A DNA stretch of 47,832 nucleotides from CAZDCZ01 sp964504155 (GTDB lineage Bacteria; Bacteroidota; Bacteroidia; Bacteroidales; UBA12077), in the NCBI GenBank assembly GCA_964504155.1, contig CAZDCZ010000006.1, positions 1 to 47,832 on the forward strand. The letters are read 5' to 3'. Both the position numbers and the translations under genes were made by a program. This document shows positions 43,911 through 47,832 of this stretch, one piece after another. Positions within the stretch are counted from its first letter, which is position 1. Every line of letters starts with the position of its first letter. The notes under the pieces are model-generated. The model was given only the letters and a program-made list of their open reading frames with translations. It was not told the DNA's origin and searched no databases.

Positions 43911-46900
43911 TTAATTTTTATTTTCTAAAATTGTTGAAATTCTTTTATGCCCATCCATTATTACAGTTATTGGGTTTGAAAATTCAATATGCTTAAAAAA
44001 TTTCGTTTCTTCTACTACTTTCTGTTTTTTTACAATATCCCAAGAAATAAAATCTTTTATCGACTTATGATTAACAGAGAAATATCCAACATTCATAGAA
44101 GTTACATTGTGAAAAAAATGTGAACCTAAAGATGCGTCCAATGGGAAATCTTCGAGGCTCATTTCAACAATAATTTTTGCATTTGAAATTTGTGGCCACA
44201 CAACAGGAATTCCAATAAATCTATCTCGAGTTCCCCATCTTCCCGGACCAATTAGCACATACTGTTTTCCTTGATTTTGTAATTTAGAATTTATTTTTTC
44301 TATCTCTTTAACCATTTCAATTGTTTCGTTCTTATTAAACTTATTAGGATCTGCATAAACAATATCGCGAATATTCTCAAGTCTTCCATTTCCCATAGTT
44401 CTTTCTGAATAAAGAATTACTTTATCCTTATTTATTTTACTCATATCAAGATTACAACTCTCGTCGTTACCAACAAGAGGTTTAATTTGAAGTAAATAAA
44501 ACGAAACAAGTCCTTTTTTATCTTTTGTTAAATCCACAGCAAATTCTATTTCTACAGGAGAGCCTAAGGCATCTTTTACAATATCTAATATAACTTTTAT
44601 TGTTTTTGCAAGTGGGATATAATCATATTTAAGAATATTAGCAAAATTTAATATTCGCGGGCCATAAATATCTAAGCCAGGCATAATTCTATCGTTCTCA
44701 GAATCGTACACCGATACAATATGATTAATTGTTTTATGTTTCTCTGCCACATCAATATCGAGTTTTATTAGTGCAGCATCTTCTCCTTCGAGCAAGTTTA
44801 TTTCTGTTTTATTCATATCAACAGCATAAAAATTCACCTGTGAATTTTTTAATAAACTTTTAGTTGTTGAAATCTCTAGTTTCGGAAATGTTGGAGAAAA
44901 ACGATATGCTCTTTCTCCTTCTACTACATACTGCCCTAGACCTAATGCAGCAACAGCAAAACCTTCATCCGGTTTCATGTGGGCTACAGGATAATAATTA
45001 TGCGATTGTGCAGTTCCGCTAATATGTGGATAATAATAATTTTCATATTGATTCCCAACTAATTCTTGAATTATAACAGCCATTTTTTCTTCTTCTATTT
45101 TGTATCCAATAGCTTTAAAATAATTTTTTGAATTATTAGAATAAATAGATGCATATACTAATTTTATTGCATTCATTAATTGTTTTAATCTCACATCGTC
45201 ATTGGGATGATTATTAGGCAAAATATACGTGCCAAAAATTCCGGAAAAAGGTTGTGTAATACTATCTTCGAACAAACTTGATGACCTAACTGCTAAAGGT
45301 TTTTTTATTAGCTTAATAAATATTTTTAATTTTTTGCGTAATTGACTTGATAATCGTCCATTAATAAAACTTTCTTCTATTTTATTAAAATCCGATTCCC
45401 TGAAAACCCTTTCTGTCAACTTGTTAGTTTCTAAAAACAAATCGAATTCTTCGGTTCCTATTATGCTAGTTTTGGGTGTTCTAACATTTATTATTGGTAA
45501 TAATTCTTTAAACTGAAAATTATATATTAATGTATTAATAAAAGCCAGACCTCTACCTTTTCCACCAAGAGCACCAGAACTTAAACTAACAATATTACTT
45601 TCTTCTAACAAATCTATTTCGCTAAAATTTACAATCTTACCTCTAGCATGTTCGCGCCTATGTAATTTAATAATGTTAATTAAGAATTGTCGTAATTGTC
45701 CCGGATTTTTAAAATCATTTACACTAAGTGGATTTATTATTTTTGCAATTTGAATTTCGCCACGTGCCATCAACCACAAAGAAAATTGATTTTTTAAAGC
45801 ATGATAAACTAAAGAATCATCAGGAACAGTTTCTAAAAACGATTCAAATTCTTTCATCGATTTTGCAACAGCTATTTGATTTCCAAAATTATCGCGATAA
45901 ACAAAATCGCCAAAACCTAAATGAAAGTTTATAAAACTTTTTAAGTCCTGCAATAAACTTTCAGAATTCTTATTCATAAAATTCGCTCCTATTTCATAGG
46001 AGTATTTTGCGTTCTCTGAATCTGATGATTGCAATAAAATTGGCAAATTAGGAATAACACTTTTTACATATTTAATTAATTCAAAACCTGCAATATCACA
46101 CATTTTTTCACTCTTAGGAAAACTCACATCAGATATTATACAAATAAAATAATCTTTATATTTTTCAAATATTTCAATTGCTTCTTCGTAACTTGTTGCA
46201 AGCAATATTTTAGGTCGAGCACGGAGTTTTAGAACTTTATATAAGTCTTCGGTATTAACATCTTCTATTAATCGTTTTGTTTGCTCCACTACAATTTTAT
46301 AAAGAATCGGCAAATATCTAGAATAATATTTTGCCGAATCTTCAACTATCAATATTACTCTAGTCAAGCCAATTTGCGTATCGTTATCAGCATTAACCTT
46401 ATCTTCAAGCATTTTTACCATTGCAAAAAACACTTTTGAATCACCATTCCACACAAATATCTTATCAATACTTATTAACTCTTCTTTACTATCTTCTATA
46501 ATAGACAAATCGCTATTATTATTTAGCAATAAAAAAATCGGAATATACGAGTATTTTCTTTTTATTGTATGACTAATTTCCAATGGACCTTTTTTATCAA
46601 CACCCATCATAAGTATTACTAAGTCGAAATGCTTTGATTCTAATTCTTCAATAGCTTCTTCTTTTGTAGAAACTCCGGTAATACGAGGCATAGAAGTAAT
46701 ATTCATATGATGATATTCGCCAAGCATATAATCGGTAAAACGTCCTTCTTTTTCAATACTGTAGGCATCGTATAAATTAGCAATTAATAATATTTCCTTT
46801 ACCTTAAAAGGCATTAAATCGTGTAATAAATCTCTTTCGGAATTATGCTTATTTAAGAATTTTTGTAATAATTTTCTATTATTTGTTTCTTTTGATTTAT

Positions 46901-47366
46901 AAGAATGCTTCTTTTTACCATCTTTACTAACTCTCTTTTTCTCTATTATATCTTTTGCCTTAACACTATTGATATATCCTTTTATTAAATTTGAAATATT
47001 ACGTATCAGTTCTCGTTCTTCTTTTAAAAATGGTCCTTCATACAGACTAACAAACTCTTTATTATAATAAATTTGTATTTTACCTTCTTCAGCAATTGTA
47101 TTAAATTTTTCGTTCAAACACCATTCTGTTTCTTCAAATCCCGGACTATGAAATTCTTTATCGTTAAATATTATTCGTGCTATTGTATAATCGGGATATT
47201 GCATTGCACTAGGTAATAACAAAACTATTTTTTGCAATGTTTCTTCAATAGATTTTTTCTCATTAATAATACTCGAAGTATGATTAATACACGCAAGTTC
47301 TTTTAATCTTTCTTGATTTTCTGCAAGTAAACGCTTCTTGTTTATATTCTCATTATTATCATCCAT
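43911..47366 (-). CDS. GAF-like-receiver-PEP-synthase-type ATP-binding fusion protein (longer paralogue)
   Basis: A 1151-residue cytosolic protein, first gene of the unit. Residues about 10-135 look like the short GAF-type sensor found before kinases (LKELACINHTSSIINE, then FLKEERELIRNISNLI). A lysine-rich linker follows. About 188-325 is a degenerate receiver without an acceptor Asp (DLVILMMGVDK). About 336-480 is an intact-looking receiver (E342/D343, acceptor D413 in IISDVSFPK, LLQSSD). A PPDK_N-type ATP-binding domain spans about 590-960 (LGGKGRGLAFIN, RSSSLFEDSITQPFSG, VEIEFAVD, LLQIKPL). The C-terminal 180 residues carry GPGRWG and SLGSHFFHNVTS (H1083). It matches the downstream paralogue domain by domain, with an extra sensor. 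It may be the input component of a two-protein relay with its paralogue and the GDH homologue. No promoter consensus was found upstream. Confidence 0.8.
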   Translation of the reverse strand: MDDNNENINKKRLLAENQERLKELACINHTSSIINEKKSIEETLQKIVLLLPSAMQYPDYTIARIIFNDKEFHSPGFEETEWCLNEKFNTIAEEGKIQIYYNKEFVSLYEGPFLKEERELIRNISNLIKGYINSVKAKDIIEKKRVSKDGKKKHSYKSKETNNRKLLQKFLNKHNSERDLLHDLMPFKVKEILLIANLYDAYSIEKEGRFTDYMLGEYHHMNITSMPRITGVSTKEEAIEELESKHFDLVILMMGVDKKGPLEISHTIKRKYSYIPIFLLLNNNSDLSIIEDSKEELISIDKIFVWNGDSKVFFAMVKMLEDKVNADNDTQIGLTRVILIVEDSAKYYSRYLPILYKIVVEQTKRLIEDVNTEDLYKVLKLRARPKILLATSYEEAIEIFEKYKDYFICIISDVSFPKSEKMCDIAGFELIKYVKSVIPNLPILLQSSDSENAKYSYEIGANFMNKNSESLLQDLKSFINFHLGFGDFVYRDNFGNQIAVAKSMKEFESFLETVPDDSLVYHALKNQFSLWLMARGEIQIAKIINPLSVNDFKNPGQLRQFLINIIKLHRREHARGKIVNFSEIDLLEESNIVSLSSGALGGKGRGLAFINTLIYNFQFKELLPIINVRTPKTSIIGTEEFDLFLETNKLTERVFRESDFNKIEESFINGRLSSQLRKKLKIFIKLIKKPLAVRSSSLFEDSITQPFSGIFGTYILPNNHPNDDVRLKQLMNAIKLVYASIYSNNSKNYFKAIGYKIEEEKMAVIIQELVGNQYENYYYPHISGTAQSHNYYPVAHMKPDEGFAVAALGLGQYVVEGERAYRFSPTFPKLEISTTKSLLKNSQVNFYAVDMNKTEINLLEGEDAALIKLDIDVAEKHKTINHIVSVYDSENDRIMPGLDIYGPRILNFANILKYDYIPLAKTIKVILDIVKDALGSPVEIEFAVDLTKDKKGLVSFYLLQIKPLVGNDESCNLDMSKINKDKVILYSERTMGNGRLENIRDIVYADPNKFNKNETIEMVKEIEKINSKLQNQGKQYVLIGPGRWGTRDRFIGIPVVWPQISNAKIIVEMSLEDFPLDASLGSHFFHNVTSMNVGYFSVNHKSIKDFISWDIVKKQKVVEETKFFKHIEFSNPITVIMDGHKRISTILENKN

Positions 47367-47832
47367 TTTATATCAATATTAATACAGATACCTAAAAATG
47401 TTCTAGTATAAATATAAATATTTTTTATCAGACATGCTTAAAAATTTTAAGAAGTTTAGCTAATAAAAAAAAATCTTTTCCTATATTTTTTTATCATAAT
47501 TAAGAAATCGCATTATTACAACAAAGCAGTAGTAATTAATAAACATCTTATTATGTTTTGCTGTAAATATTCAATAACTTAACTCTGAAAATTATGCTGA
47601 GCATAGGCTGAGATTCTCGACTTTATCTTTAGATATATCAATTCCATATATCTGAATAATATTTTCTATGCTCCAAAAAGCAATAAATTATCGCAATGAA
47701 TAGAGTTACTTTCAATCGCAATTTATAAATATTAAATTGCGTTAGTTTTTTAACAAATAACTATATAGGTAAATAACTTTGGATCAGTAGAAAATTATTG
47801 TGGATTAATAAATATTTTCTATATTTACTTTA
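47367..47832. other. Intergenic region at the right edge with a possible dispersed repeat
   Basis: This 466-base A/T-rich stretch contains no coding region I can support. Near 47592-47625 TTATGCTGAGCATAGGCTG followed by a TCTCGAC motif resembles the dispersed repeat family. No exact TAnnTTTG element was found for the minus-strand unit that starts at 47366. Confidence 0.4.

Noticed and set aside
40929..47366. Pyruvate, phosphate dikinase or PEP synthase enzymes
   Set aside because: Only the N-terminal ATP-binding domain is present; the TGGxTxH phosphohistidine and PEP/pyruvate-binding barrel are absent in both.

Overview
The window comes from a strongly AT-rich member of the Bacteroidota, most likely an anaerobic or microaerobic Bacteroidales/Marinilabiliales-type organism. 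The evidence is type IX secretion (T9SS) cargo with both type A and type B C-terminal signals, a PorP/SprF protein, FISUMP repeats, futalosine-route menaquinone genes, Skp/OmpH, promoter -7 elements of the form TAnnTTTG, and almost no Shine-Dalgarno sequences. A run of 100 N at 12236-12335, flanked by an identical 55-base duplication, shows this is a draft assembly. No rRNA, tRNA, CRISPR array, phage or insertion sequence was recognised.

Layout. (1) 1-4.4 kb: ppnP, then a tungsten/molybdenum-type aldehyde ferredoxin oxidoreductase (AOR) facing a divergent DUF364-ThiF-ThiS/MoaD trio that probably helps build or charge its cofactor. (2) 4.5-12 kb: envelope genes, namely DivIC/FtsB-like, a secreted M14 carboxypeptidase, a three-repeat FISUMP protein, an ompH-GT2 pair and a PorP/SprF protein. 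(3) 12.5-29.1 kb: surface proteins. A small outer-membrane barrel and two tandem paralogues of about 1760 residues lie on the minus strand. Each paralogue has an IgGFc-binding-like head, 13 PKD units and a type B T9SS signal. A divergent 1653-residue type A T9SS protein follows. (4) 29.8-34.5 kb: a 1078-residue flavin/iron-sulfur fusion resembling a whole HcnABC/LhpBEF dehydrogenase in one chain, then a MATE exporter. (5) 34.6-39.4 kb: housekeeping genes, with mqnB-mqnD-hldD on one strand, folE and fabD on the other, and osmC. (6) 39.5-47.4 kb: a minus-strand unit of two large paralogous proteins followed 61 bases later by a gdhA-type glutamate dehydrogenase. The paralogues combine degenerate and intact receiver domains, a PEP-synthase-type ATP-binding domain and an unrecognised C-terminal domain.

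The best candidate for an undescribed system is region 6. The two proteins carry an apparently complete PPDK_N nucleotide-binding domain but lack the phosphohistidine and PEP/pyruvate domains of PEP synthase. In their place is a conserved domain with a GPGRWG motif and an invariant His. Each also has one receiver domain that keeps its phospho-acceptor Asp. The neighbouring glutamate dehydrogenase has Val where the family has its catalytic Lys, so it may be a regulatory or altered-activity enzyme. The AOR/DUF364/ThiF/ThiS group is the second candidate.

Intergenic regions hold degenerate copies of a dispersed repeat (motifs like GTCATTTCGA...GGAGAAATCTG and TGTCATGTCGAGCGA). One copy forms the last codons and stop of the GT2 gene. 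Strong hairpin terminators isolate several transcription units.
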